From contig NZ_JAGQCD010000011.1 of assembly GCF_024345975.1 (NCBI RefSeq), positions 43,973 through 107,972 of the forward strand: 64,000 nt of DNA. The letters run 5' to 3'. Positions within the stretch are counted from its first letter, which is position 1, and every line of letters begins with the position of its first letter. The notes beneath the pieces were generated by a model. It saw only the letters and a list, made by a program, of their open reading frames with translations, did no database searches and had not been told where the DNA came from. Of this stretch, positions 1 to 9,703 are shown piece after piece. Made by a program: the position numbers and the translations under genes. Source of the DNA: Cyanobium sp. Cruz-8D1. GTDB taxonomy: Bacteria > Cyanobacteriota > Cyanobacteriia > PCC-6307 > Cyanobiaceae.

Positions 1-216
1 ATGGATCTGCGCGCCCATCCCGGCTTCGGCCACATAAGGCTGCAGGCCCAGTTGCGCTGGCTCACCCGGGCCCACTTTGCCCTCACCTTCGGCGTGGCCT
101 TTGAAATGCCCCTGAAGGACGTGCCGGTGCTGACGGTGGAGAGACGCAGCCTGCGCCGGGATCCGAACAAGGAGGACTGGGCTCTCGAGGAAGAGCGGGC
201 CGTGGCCACCTCCTGA
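1..216 (+). CDS. C-terminal part of an unidentified protein (cut by window edge)
   Basis: An open frame runs from the first base to a TGA at 214-216 and probably continues upstream of the window; the ATG at base 1 need not be the true start. About 71 residues are visible. Alternating hydrophobic and polar residues (around FALTFGVAFEMPL) could be membrane beta-strands, followed by a charged tail rich in Arg and Glu. I do not recognise the family. It converges on ureC with a gap of only 15 bases. Confidence 0.45.
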   Translation: MDLRAHPGFGHIRLQAQLRWLTRAHFALTFGVAFEMPLKDVPVLTVERRSLRRDPNKEDWALEEERAVATS

Positions 217-231
217 AGGGGATGGGCGCCG

Positions 232-1956
<1,725 letters not shown>

Positions 1957-1962
1957 GGGAGT

Positions 1963-2280
1963 TCAGTCGAGGGGGCCGTTGACCAGACCGTTGAAGCCGA
2001 ACACACGACGCTCGCCGACGTAGGGCACCAGATCCACCTGGCGGGTGTCGCCAGGCTCAAAGCGGATGGCGGTACCGGCCGGGATGTCGAGCCGCAGGCC
2101 CCGGGCCGCCTCGCGATCGAAGTGGAGGGCGTCGTTGGCCTCATGGAAATGGAAGTGGGAGCCCACCTGCACGGGGCGGTCGCCGCTGTTGGACACCGAA
2201 AGGCTGGTGACGGGGCGACCGGCGTTGAGCAGAAGGGTCCCCGGTTCGGGGATCAGCTCGCCGGGGATCAGGGGGGCCAT
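1963..2280 (-). CDS. ureB: Urease subunit beta
   Basis: Small structural subunit of urease, 105 residues, normal for the three-subunit bacterial enzyme. The N-terminus ([14 protein letters not shown]) and the [11 protein letters not shown] segment are typical of UreB. It lies between ureA, 22 bases upstream, and ureC, 6 bases downstream, on the same strand, so the three structural genes are probably co-transcribed and made in matching amounts. Confidence 0.97.
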   Translation of the reverse strand: MAPLIPGELIPEPGTLLLNAGRPVTSLSVSNSGDRPVQVGSHFHFHEANDALHFDREAARGLRLDIPAGTAIRFEPGDTRQVDLVPYVGERRVFGFNGLVNGPLD

Positions 2281-2302
2281 GGCGGGGTGGGGTGGGGTGG
2301 GG

Positions 2303-2605
2303 TCAGCGGATCGGTGCGTGGAGGGTGACGAGCTTGGTGCCGTCGGGAAACATCGCCTCGATCTGAACGTCGACGATCAGCTCGGGCACCCCCTCCATCA
2401 CCTGCTCCCGGTTCAGCCAGGTGGTGCCGTCCCGCATCAGTTCGGCCACCGAACGGCCGTCCCGGGCGCCTTCCAGCACCTGGAAACTCAGCCAGGCCAC
2501 GGCTTCGGGGTAGTTGAGCCGCAGCCCCCGGTTCATGCGGCGTTCGGCCAGCAGGGCGGCGGTGACGATCAGGAGCTTGTCCTTCTCCTGAGGGGTCAGG
2601 TGCAT
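2303..2605 (-). CDS. ureA: Urease subunit gamma
   Basis: Smallest urease structural subunit, 100 residues, the usual length. The start [13 protein letters not shown] and the central [16 protein letters not shown] stretch are characteristic. First of the three structural genes after ureD on the minus strand; the gap to ureD is 73 bases. It assembles with UreB and UreC into the multimeric holoenzyme. Confidence 0.97.
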   Translation of the reverse strand: MHLTPQEKDKLLIVTAALLAERRMNRGLRLNYPEAVAWLSFQVLEGARDGRSVAELMRDGTTWLNREQVMEGVPELIVDVQIEAMFPDGTKLVTLHAPIR

Positions 2606-2678
2606 GGGCCCGGCGGCAACCGAACCATCCTGTCAGGGACGGGAACGGCCAAGGTTCCTGCCGCACCTTTCTCCGCTC

Positions 2679-3578
2679 TCAGCCCAGCGACTGCTCCTGG
2701 AAGGGCCACACCCGCGGGATCAGGGGGGCGCCCAGCCCCTGGACAGCGCGCAGCCGTGCCCACACCCGGGTGAACCAGCAGCGGGCATCGGCGCTCGTGG
2801 CGCCCCGATAGCGGGCGACCAGGCCCTGGTCGAGGGCTCCGCAGGCCATGCTCCCGCTCAGCCCCTGGCGATCCCTGCGGCAGTCCTCCAGCAGCTGGAC
2901 CAGCACCTCGCCAGCCAGCGGCTCGGGCGCGGCCCACACCAGCGAACCGAACACCGGCACGCCGTCCATGCCGTGGGAGCCCTTCAAGCTGGAGCCCCCC
3001 AGCTCGATCCGGTCCACCAGCTCCCAGCGGTCGGGTTCGCTGGCGGTCGCCCCAAGGCGGCGGATCTCCAGCAGGGAGCGCCAGCGCCCCTCCCCCAGGT
3101 CCTCCCCGGCCGCCGTCCGGCCCAGCCGCACCACCTCGCCCCCCAGCCAGCCGGCCCCCGGGGCCAGCGTCACCCGGGCGCGCTGCTCGAACAACCCCCC
3201 CGCATAAAGCACCAACTCCTGGGGCAGCCACTCCAGATCGGCTCCCGCCTCCAGGCTGAACTCCAGATCCTGCCTGGCCCAGCTGCCGGCCGGCGCCCGG
3301 CGCGAGCGACCGATCGAGCCATACACCTTCTGGGCCGCCACGCTGGTGAGCAGGGCCCGGCTGCCGGCCTCCAGGGTGGCGGCGATGCTGAGCCGGTCGC
3401 CTCCCACCAGGCCGCCCGCCGTGTGCAGGATCGGCAGCTCGCAGCGGCCATCGGCCTGCTGGAAGGACCGTTGCACCTTGAGCGGCGAGGTGGTGCCCCC
3501 CTGGTGTCGCGTGCCCTGGTCGCCCCGGGCAAAGCGCAGGTTCGCCGTGCCGCACCAGTCGCTGCCTGTGTCGCCCAT
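2679..3578 (-). CDS. ureD: Urease accessory protein UreD
   Basis: Urease maturation factor that binds the apo-urease and recruits UreF and UreG for nickel insertion. The frame stays open upstream to 3869, but that extension is low-complexity and would run across the start of ureE. The ATG at 3578 gives MGDTGSDWCGTANLRF and a 299-residue protein of usual size, so I chose it. Family features include LRFARGDQGTR, QKVYGS and LVLYAGG. Its start is 64 bases from that of ureE on the other strand, so the two urease transcripts diverge from one short promoter region. Confidence 0.93.
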   Translation of the reverse strand: MGDTGSDWCGTANLRFARGDQGTRHQGGTTSPLKVQRSFQQADGRCELPILHTAGGLVGGDRLSIAATLEAGSRALLTSVAAQKVYGSIGRSRRAPAGSWARQDLEFSLEAGADLEWLPQELVLYAGGLFEQRARVTLAPGAGWLGGEVVRLGRTAAGEDLGEGRWRSLLEIRRLGATASEPDRWELVDRIELGGSSLKGSHGMDGVPVFGSLVWAAPEPLAGEVLVQLLEDCRRDRQGLSGSMACGALDQGLVARYRGATSADARCWFTRVWARLRAVQGLGAPLIPRVWPFQEQSLG

Positions 3579-3642
3579 GGGCCTGCGGATGCCTGCTCGA
3601 AGGGTCACACTCTGGGGGTGAACTGCCACGACGTCAGAGCCC

Positions 3643-4158
3643 ATGGCCGAGAGGGAACCGGAGCCGTTGCTGCTCACCGGCCGGGTGGCTCCGGGCCAGG
3701 TCGCCAGGGGCGATGCCGCCGCCACGCCGTTGCGGCTCGAACTGAGCGCCGATGAACGCACCCGGCTGCGGGGCCATCGCCGCAGCAGCTGCGGCCGCGA
3801 CCTGCTGCTGCAGCTGCCCCGTGGCGCCGCTCTGGAGCCGGGCGAATGGCTCGCCGGCCCGGACGGCACGCCCAGGGTGCAGGTGGAGGCCGCCGCCGAG
3901 CCCCTGCTGCTGGTGAGCTCAGACCATCCCCTGGCCCTGCTGCGGGCCGCTTACCACCTGGGCAATCGCCACGTCGCCCTGCAGGTGGGGGAGGGCGGCC
4001 TGCGGCTGCTGGATGATCCGGTGCTGGCGGATCTGCTGCGTCAGCTGGCGGGCCTGCAACTGGAGCGGCGGCTCGAGCCCTTCCTGCCGGAGGCCGGCGC
4101 CTACGGCGGCGCCCACGACCACACCCACGCCGCCGGGATTGCGGCGCCGCAGCCATGA
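3643..4158 (+). CDS. ureE: Urease accessory protein UreE
   Basis: Nickel-binding metallochaperone that hands nickel to the UreD-UreF-UreG complex. The 171-residue product has the UreE peptide-binding-like N-terminal domain, the HPLALLRAAYHLGNRHVALQ core segment with the conserved metal-binding His, and a short His-containing tail (HDHTH near residue 162) that probably binds extra nickel. Its stop overlaps the start of ureF by 4 bases, indicating translational coupling. Confidence 0.94.
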   Translation: MAEREPEPLLLTGRVAPGQVARGDAAATPLRLELSADERTRLRGHRRSSCGRDLLLQLPRGAALEPGEWLAGPDGTPRVQVEAAAEPLLLVSSDHPLALLRAAYHLGNRHVALQVGEGGLRLLDDPVLADLLRQLAGLQLERRLEPFLPEAGAYGGAHDHTHAAGIAAPQP

Positions 4159-4838
4159 GCCTCAACCGGCTGCGCCTCTTCCAACTCGTCAGCCCGGCCC
4201 TGCCAGTGGGGGCCTTCAGCTATTCCGAGGGCCTGGAGGTGCTGGTTCAGACGGGCCAGCTGCGGGACGCCACCAGCGTGCGCCGCTGGCTGGAGGCGGA
4301 GCTGGACCGCGGCGCCCTGACGATCGAGGCGGCCAGCCTGGGCCGGCTGATGGACGCCCTTGCCCGCTGGCGTGAGGCACCGGACGGGCCTGCCTGGCAG
4401 GAGCTGCTGGAACTGGACGGCTGGCTGCTGGCCCAGCGGGAGGCGGCCGAGGTGCGGGCCCAGCAACGCCAGATGGGCCGCTCCCTGCTGCAACTGCTGG
4501 CGGAGTTGGGCCTGCCCCTGCCGCAAGGACGCACGCCGCGGCTGGCCTGGCCGGCGGCCTGGGCCTGGGCGGGCCTGGCCCTGGAGATCGCCCCCCAGGA
4601 CGTGGTGGAGGCCTACCTCTACGGCTGGATTGCCGCCCAGCTCAGCGCCGCCGTGCGGCTGGTGCCCCTGGGCCCCACCGAGTCCCAGCGCTTGCAGCTG
4701 GCCCTGGCGGCCGCCATCGCCTCGCGGGCTGCGGACCTGGTGGACACCGACCCCGAGACCCTCTGGAACGGGGGGGTGGGAGCAGGCCTGGCCCAGCTGG
4801 GCCATGGGGAGCTCTACTCGCGGCTGTTCCGCAGCTGA
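4155..4838 (+). CDS. ureF: Urease accessory protein UreF
   Basis: Urease maturation GTPase regulator that bridges UreD and UreG. The 227-residue length and the motif SPALPVGAFSYSEGLE near the N-terminus are diagnostic. The C-terminus (WNGGVGAGLAQLGHGELYSRLFRS) is typical of the tail that contacts UreD and UreG. It overlaps ureE by 4 bases and shares a TGATG stop/start with the next gene, an unrelated lipoprotein, so the three are probably one transcript. Confidence 0.93.
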   Translation: MSLNRLRLFQLVSPALPVGAFSYSEGLEVLVQTGQLRDATSVRRWLEAELDRGALTIEAASLGRLMDALARWREAPDGPAWQELLELDGWLLAQREAAEVRAQQRQMGRSLLQLLAELGLPLPQGRTPRLAWPAAWAWAGLALEIAPQDVVEAYLYGWIAAQLSAAVRLVPLGPTESQRLQLALAAAIASRAADLVDTDPETLWNGGVGAGLAQLGHGELYSRLFRS

Positions 4839-5851
4839 TGGCCAAGGCACGCCGAATCAGCCGCCGTCAGGCCCTGCGCCTGCTGGGCGGCGGCGCGGCC
4901 GGCGGGGCTCTCCTGGCCGCCGGATGCACCCCCCGCTCCCGGCCTCCGGGCCCGCCCCGCCTCGGACTGCTGCAGTACGTACGGGGTGCGGCCCCCGAGG
5001 CCGCCCGCCGCGGGTTCGTGCAGGCCCTGGCCAGGGGCGGCTTCCGGCCGCCAGCCAGCTTGATCCTGCTGGAACGCTTCGCCGAGGGCAGCATGGCCAC
5101 CAGCCGCGCCCAGGTGATCGCGCTGCTGGAGGACGGGGTCGACATGCTGGTGGCCATCGGCACCCCGCCCCTGACGACGATCCTGGCCGTCGCCCCCGCC
5201 CGGGTGCCGGTCGTGTTCATGTACTGCTCCAACCCCTGGGGGGCGGGGGCCGGCACCAGCTACACCAACCACCGGCCCAACGTGGTGGGCACGGTGAGCA
5301 CCAGTCCCCTCGCCGAGCAACTCGACCTCGCCCGCCGGATCACCCCCGCTCTGTCCAGCGTCGGGCTCATCTTCCATCCCTCCGAGGCCAATGCCAGCTT
5401 CGAAGCGGAGCTGCTGCGCCGGGAAGCCAGCCAGCGGTCGATCGCGGTCGCGATCGAGCCGGTGTCCGGACCGGGGGAGGTGGCCCGTGCCGCCGACGCC
5501 CTGGCCGCCCGGCGGGTGGGGGCCCTGGTACGGGTGGGGGACTACGCCACCAGCGTCGGCTTCCCCGCCCTGGCGGCGGCGGGTCTGCGCCATCGCCTGC
5601 CGGTCTATTCCGTTGATCCCTCCGACATCGCCACGCCGGGGTGCCTGGCGGTGGTGGGCTGGGATCCGGAAGCCGATGGGGCCCTGGCCGGGGATCTGGC
5701 GGTGAAGGTGCTGCGCGGGCGCTCGCCTGCCGATCTGCCCTTCGAACCGGTCACCAAAAAACTCCTGCTGCTGAATCGCCGTACGGCCCGGGCCATCGGG
5801 GTGACCTTCCCGCCCGAGCTGCTGCGCCAGGCGGACCAGTTGGTGGGCTGA
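4838..5851 (+). CDS. Orphan ABC-transporter-type substrate-binding lipoprotein (TrpX/DUF534 type)
   Basis: A 337-residue periplasmic-binding-protein-like protein. The N-terminus has a twin-arginine pair (Arg9-Arg10) followed by a hydrophobic stretch and a lipobox LAAGC with Cys30, so export by Tat and anchoring as a lipoprotein are likely. The remainder (GLLQYVRGAAPEAARRGF, VAIGTPPL, YSVDPSDIATPGCLAVVG) matches the PF04392-like family, whose studied members bind amino acids or other small solutes. Its ligand is unknown. Its start overlaps the ureF stop by one base, yet no matching permease or ATPase gene is beside it. A role in urea or amine uptake is only inference from position. Confidence 0.75.
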   Translation: MAKARRISRRQALRLLGGGAAGGALLAAGCTPRSRPPGPPRLGLLQYVRGAAPEAARRGFVQALARGGFRPPASLILLERFAEGSMATSRAQVIALLEDGVDMLVAIGTPPLTTILAVAPARVPVVFMYCSNPWGAGAGTSYTNHRPNVVGTVSTSPLAEQLDLARRITPALSSVGLIFHPSEANASFEAELLRREASQRSIAVAIEPVSGPGEVARAADALAARRVGALVRVGDYATSVGFPALAAAGLRHRLPVYSVDPSDIATPGCLAVVGWDPEADGALAGDLAVKVLRGRSPADLPFEPVTKKLLLLNRRTARAIGVTFPPELLRQADQLVG

Positions 5852-5875
5852 GCGGCTCCACGGCCATCAGGCCGA

Positions 5876-6745
5876 TCAGGGTTTGCGGTCCTTCAGGTGC
5901 TCCCCGGGCCGATCGATGAGCTCGAACAGCCAGCTCTCGTTGAGGGTCTTCACGAGGCGGTTGGTGGCGCCGGCCATGGTGGTCAGCTCCCGCAGGGTCT
6001 GGAGCAGCAGCGGCCGCGTCTCGGTTTCGGTTCTCTCCAGGCGCCGGATCAGGGCCGAAAGATCGACGGCGGTGCCATCGGCCCGGCTCTCCAGGCGCTC
6101 CGCCAGGGCACGGGTGGCTCCCAGGGTGCGGTTCAGCTCGGTGCTGCTGCGCTGGGTGTCGGCCTCCAGCCGTGTCGCCAGACGGCGGGTTGAGGCCAGG
6201 GTCTGGTCCAGCTGGTCGAGGCTGCGGGGCAGGCGAGTCTCCGCCAGGTTGAGGCCGCTGCTGAGGGCCCGCTGCAGCGGGATGCGGCTGCTGGCCACCT
6301 CGGCGAGCAGGTCCTCGAGGTCCGGACGGCTTGTGAACACGAGCGTCTCGCCATCGCCGATCGGCGGCTGGCCCACCGCCGCCGGATCGGGCGTGATGGC
6401 GATGTAGCTGTCGCCCAGCAGCCCGATCTGGGCCAGCTCCGCCCGGCTACGGCGACCCACCATGGAGCGGTAAGGATCTCGCAGCTCCAGTTCCACCAGC
6501 ACCTGGGCATCGGGCTGAAGCAGGATGCGGCGCACCTGGCCCACGGAGAACCCCGAGATCCGCACCGCCATGCCCGTCTGCAGGCCGGCGGCATTGAGGG
6601 TACGGAACTGCAGCCGCACGCTGGGCGCCAGCCAGTGGCCGGAGCGGGCGATCCCCACCACGAACAGCCCCAGCAATCCCACCGCCCCCGCCAGGACAAC
6701 CAGGCTCTGGAGGCCGGGGCGACGCTGCGCTGCGGTCGGTGTCAA
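5876..6745 (-). CDS. MCE/MlaD-family lipid transport protein
   Basis: A 289-residue protein with one N-terminal membrane segment (about residues 13-33) and an MCE domain (about 40-120; LNAAGLQTGMAVRISGFSVG), followed by a long helical, probably coiled-coil, region. MCE proteins form rings that carry lipids between membranes. It starts two bases after the MlaE-like permease gene ends, so the two form an operon. It converges with the lipoprotein gene on the other strand. No MlaF-type ATPase is encoded nearby, so that partner must lie elsewhere. Confidence 0.85.
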   Translation of the reverse strand: MTPTAAQRRPGLQSLVVLAGAVGLLGLFVVGIARSGHWLAPSVRLQFRTLNAAGLQTGMAVRISGFSVGQVRRILLQPDAQVLVELELRDPYRSMVGRRSRAELAQIGLLGDSYIAITPDPAAVGQPPIGDGETLVFTSRPDLEDLLAEVASSRIPLQRALSSGLNLAETRLPRSLDQLDQTLASTRRLATRLEADTQRSSTELNRTLGATRALAERLESRADGTAVDLSALIRRLERTETETRPLLLQTLRELTTMAGATNRLVKTLNESWLFELIDRPGEHLKDRKP

Positions 6746-6747
6746 GG

Positions 6748-7377
6748 TCAGCTCCCTCCCACGCGCAGGGGATCGACGACGATCGTCCAGAGCAGGTCGA
6801 TGCAGACCAGCAGCCCCAGGCCCAGCAGGAACGATCGGGACAGGCGGGAGGCCATCGCCGTGGCGCCGGCCGAGGAGTGCCTCCCCTGCTGCAGGCAGAT
6901 GGCAGCGGTGATCGCGCCATAGAGGCCCGCCCTGGCCAGGGTGGCGGCGAAGCGGGCCGGCTCCAGCTGGCCGACCAGGAAGCCCACTTCCGCCACCACA
7001 TCGCCCTGGTTGAGGGTGAGGCCGGCCGTGAGGATCACAGCCGCCATGTAGTAGAGCAGCAGCACGATGCTCAGCAGGCCGCTGGCCAGCAGCTCGGGCC
7101 CCCAGGAGCGGAGGGGGCGGCGTTCCCCCAGCAGCAGCGGACCATCCCGCAGCAGCAGCAGCAGGCTGACCAGCAGCGGCCCCAAGAAAAACAGAGTCCG
7201 CACCGCCAGCAACTCGACCGTGAGCCTGGACAGCTGTTGCAGCGGACTGCGCAACAGCTCAATGAAGCCAAGGCACACCACCACCCCTGTCCCCGTCACC
7301 GCGGCGACGAGCCGCCCATCCAGACGCTCAAAGCGGCGGATCAGCCTGGGGATCGGTTCATCACTCACCGCGGCCAT
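6748..7377 (-). CDS. MlaE-family permease subunit (lipid transport)
   Basis: A polytopic membrane protein of 209 residues resembling MlaE permeases, mainly in the C-terminal part ([33 protein letters not shown]), which corresponds to the family's conserved gly-rich loop before the last membrane helix. It is shorter than typical MlaE (about 250-260), and the usual central AGR/AELG segment is not recognisable, so it is divergent. An ATG at 7404 is also possible but would leave only 14 bases to ureG on the other strand; I prefer 7377. It pairs with the adjacent MCE-domain gene. Confidence 0.72.
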   Translation of the reverse strand: MAAVSDEPIPRLIRRFERLDGRLVAAVTGTGVVVCLGFIELLRSPLQQLSRLTVELLAVRTLFFLGPLLVSLLLLLRDGPLLLGERRPLRSWGPELLASGLLSIVLLLYYMAAVILTAGLTLNQGDVVAEVGFLVGQLEPARFAATLARAGLYGAITAAICLQQGRHSSAGATAMASRLSRSFLLGLGLLVCIDLLWTIVVDPLRVGGS

Positions 7378-7418
7378 CGGCGCTGGCGTCAGGATGGCAC
7401 CCATCCTGGGCTGGGGCG

Positions 7419-8033
7419 ATGGGTAGCAAATTGAGGGTCGGGGTCGCAGGGCCGGTGGGGTCTGGAAAGACGGCCCTGGTGGATGCCCTCTGCCGCCGCC
7501 TGCGGGAACGGTTGCAGCTGGCCGTCGTCACCAACGACATCTACACCCAGGAGGATGCCCAGTTTCTGACCAAGGCCGGCTCCCTGGCCCCCGAGCGGAT
7601 CCGGGGGGTCGAGACCGGAGGCTGCCCCCACACTGCCATCCGGGAGGACTGTTCGATCAACCGGGCCGCAGTGCAGGAGCTGGAGGAGGCCTTCCCGGAC
7701 CTGGATCTGGTGCTGGTGGAAAGCGGCGGCGACAACCTGGCGGCCAGCTTCAGCCCGGAGCTGGTGGATCTCTGCATCTACGTGATCGACGTGGCCGCCG
7801 GCGACAAGATCCCTCGCAAGGGAGGACCTGGCATCACCCGCTCCGACCTGCTCGTGATCAACAAGATCGACCTTGCCCCCATGGTGGGCGCCAGCCTGGC
7901 GGTGATGGAACAAGACACGGAACGCATGCGCGCTGGTCGCCCCTGGTGCTTCACGAATCTGCGCAGCGGTGAAGGACTGGATCGGGTCGAAAGCTTCCTG
8001 TTGCGGCAGTTGCCCGCGCCCACCACGGCCTGA
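7419..8033 (+). CDS. ureG: Urease accessory GTPase UreG
   Basis: SIMIBI-class GTPase that powers nickel insertion into urease. The 204-residue protein carries the P-loop [10 protein letters not shown] near residue 11, the metal-binding [13 protein letters not shown] motif (Cys and His that hold nickel), and the guanine-specificity NKID motif. It is separated from ureEF by the lipoprotein and mlaDE-like genes, which is unusual because ureG commonly follows ureF directly. The urt operon follows on the same strand after about 235 bases. Confidence 0.97.
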   Translation: MGSKLRVGVAGPVGSGKTALVDALCRRLRERLQLAVVTNDIYTQEDAQFLTKAGSLAPERIRGVETGGCPHTAIREDCSINRAAVQELEEAFPDLDLVLVESGGDNLAASFSPELVDLCIYVIDVAAGDKIPRKGGPGITRSDLLVINKIDLAPMVGASLAVMEQDTERMRAGRPWCFTNLRSGEGLDRVESFLLRQLPAPTTA

Positions 8034-8176
8034 CCCCTGACCCCCACCGCCTGAGCCTCAACGCCTTCAGAACGGCGATTCTCACCCTTTCATCCCCAGG
8101 CCCCACAGGCAAGGCTACCTATCGAAAGGGAGAGCACGTGCAAATCCTCACTCCGGCAGGCCCTCGGTCAGTTTCT

Positions 8177-8218
8177 GTCTCATTGGATACCGGGAGTCAT
8201 CGCGTCCTTCTTTACCTT
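8177..8218 (+). promoter_or_regulatory. Predicted NtcA-activated promoter of the urt operon
   Basis: The box GTC-N8-TAC at 8177-8190 differs by one base from the NtcA consensus GTA-N8-TAC. It is followed, after exactly 22 bases, by TACCTT at 8213-8218, which fits the TA-N3-T form of the -10 element of NtcA class II promoters. Transcription would begin near 8225, about 45 bases before the urtA ATG. NtcA control of urea transport is well known in cyanobacteria; this particular site is an inference. Confidence 0.5.
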
Positions 8219-8268
8219 TCCTTTTGCCGTCGGTTACGGCGACTACAATTCATCTTGAACAGGCTTCA

Positions 8269-9564
8269 ATGTCTCTGCATCTTTCAAGGCGACTGACAGC
8301 TGCTCTCGCCGTAACTGCTGTGAGCGTTACCCTCGTCTCCTGTGGCGGCGAGTCCGGGTCAGGCGGTAATTTTGATGGTGAAGTGAAGGTTGGCATCCTT
8401 CATTCCCTCAGTGGCACCATGGCCATTTCCGAAACGACTTTGAAAGAAGTCGAAGAAATGGCGATCAAGGAGATCAATGATGCCGGCGGTGTCAAAGTTG
8501 GCGACAAATCTTACAAGATTGTCCCTGTCATCGAAGACGGAGCCTCCGACTGGCCGACGTTTGCTGAGAAAGCTCAGAAGCTGATCGACTCCGACAAAGT
8601 TGCCGTGGTCTTCGGCGGTTGGACTTCGGCCAGCCGCAAGGCGATGCTGCCGGTCTTCGAGTCGAAGAACCACATGCTCTTCTACCCGATTCAGTACGAG
8701 GGTCAGGAGTGCTCCAGGAACATCTTCTACACCGGCGCCGTTCCGAACCAGCAGGCCGAGCCTGCGGTGCAGTGGCTGATGGACAAGTTCTCCGGAGAAC
8801 TCGGCAAGAAAGTCTACCTGGTTGGCTCTGATTACGTATATCCACGTACGGCCAACACCATCATCAAAGAGCAGATGAAGGCTCTGGGTGGCGAGACCGT
8901 CGGCGAGGATTACATCCCTCTCGGCAACACCGAGGTGGCTCCGATCATCGCCAAGATCAAGAAGGCGTTCCCGGATGGCGGGATCATCATCAACACCCTG
9001 AACGGGGACTCCAACGTCGCCCTGTTCAAGCAGTTCAAGGCTTCGGGCATCGACCCAGCCAAATATCCGATCATGTCCTTCTCGATCGCGGAAGAAGAGA
9101 TTCGTCAGATCGGACCGGAGTACACCACCGGCACCTATGCCGCCTGGAACTTCTTCATGAGCCTGGACACCCCGGCCTCCAAGAAGTTCACCGCCGACTT
9201 CCAGGCCATGTACGGCGCTGATCGGGTCACGGGTGACCCGGCCGAATCCGCCTACAACATGGTGTACCTCTGGAAGAACGCCGTCGAGAAGGCCGGAACC
9301 TTCGAGGATCTCGACAAGGTCCGCACCGACATGATCGGGATCACCTTCGCCGCTCCCCAGGGCGAAATCAAGATGTTCCCCAACCACCACACCTCCGAGC
9401 GGGTGCTCATCGGCGAGGCTGAGAACTCGGGCCAATTCAAGATTCTCTACGACAGCGTCAAGGCCATTCCCCCGATTCCCTGGAACCAGTTCGTTCCTGA
9501 GACCAAGGGCTTCACCTGCGACTGGACCCAGGACCGCCCTGACGCCGGCAAGTTCAAGATGTGA
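8269..9564 (+). CDS. urtA: Urea ABC transporter, substrate-binding lipoprotein
   Basis: Periplasmic urea receptor of the high-affinity UrtABCDE transporter. The ATG at 8269 gives a proper signal peptide ending in lipobox LVSC with Cys25; a TTG at 8224 would add 15 non-signal residues and was rejected. The protein (431 residues) belongs to the Leu/amide-binding family (VKVGILHSLSGTMAISE at the mature N-terminus) and contains the UrtA-typical FYPIQYEGQECS and NTLNGDSN stretches. It is the first and probably most highly expressed gene of the operon; two RNA hairpins follow its stop codon. Confidence 0.97.
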   Translation: MSLHLSRRLTAALAVTAVSVTLVSCGGESGSGGNFDGEVKVGILHSLSGTMAISETTLKEVEEMAIKEINDAGGVKVGDKSYKIVPVIEDGASDWPTFAEKAQKLIDSDKVAVVFGGWTSASRKAMLPVFESKNHMLFYPIQYEGQECSRNIFYTGAVPNQQAEPAVQWLMDKFSGELGKKVYLVGSDYVYPRTANTIIKEQMKALGGETVGEDYIPLGNTEVAPIIAKIKKAFPDGGIIINTLNGDSNVALFKQFKASGIDPAKYPIMSFSIAEEEIRQIGPEYTTGTYAAWNFFMSLDTPASKKFTADFQAMYGADRVTGDPAESAYNMVYLWKNAVEKAGTFEDLDKVRTDMIGITFAAPQGEIKMFPNHHTSERVLIGEAENSGQFKILYDSVKAIPPIPWNQFVPETKGFTCDWTQDRPDAGKFKM

Positions 9565-9618
9565 TCACGGAACAGTCCGTGAATTCATGAAAGACGGGTG
9601 GTTCCTTCGGGAACCACC
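9565..9618 (+). promoter_or_regulatory. Two stable RNA hairpins in the urtA-urtB gap
   Basis: Directly after the urtA stop lies a 7-bp stem (TCACGGA/TCCGTGA, loop ACAG, 9565-9582). A second, 9-bp stem GGTGGTTCC/GGAACCACC closed by a TTCG tetraloop follows at 9597-9618. No T-run follows either. Such hairpins between a binding-protein gene and its membrane-component genes often act as attenuators or 3' mRNA stabilisers that keep the binding protein in excess; that role here is inferred. Confidence 0.55.
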
Positions 9619-9703
9619 GCGTTCCAGATCAGCACACCACCAGGTTCGACCCGATCGAGCGCCGCCAAGGCGACGCTCGATCTAACGTTCAACAATCATT
9701 CCG

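Noticed and set aside
8233..8246. GT-N10-AC box close to urtA
   Set aside because: It overlaps the only nearby -10-like sequence and is too near the ATG for NtcA activation; the box at 8177 is better placed.
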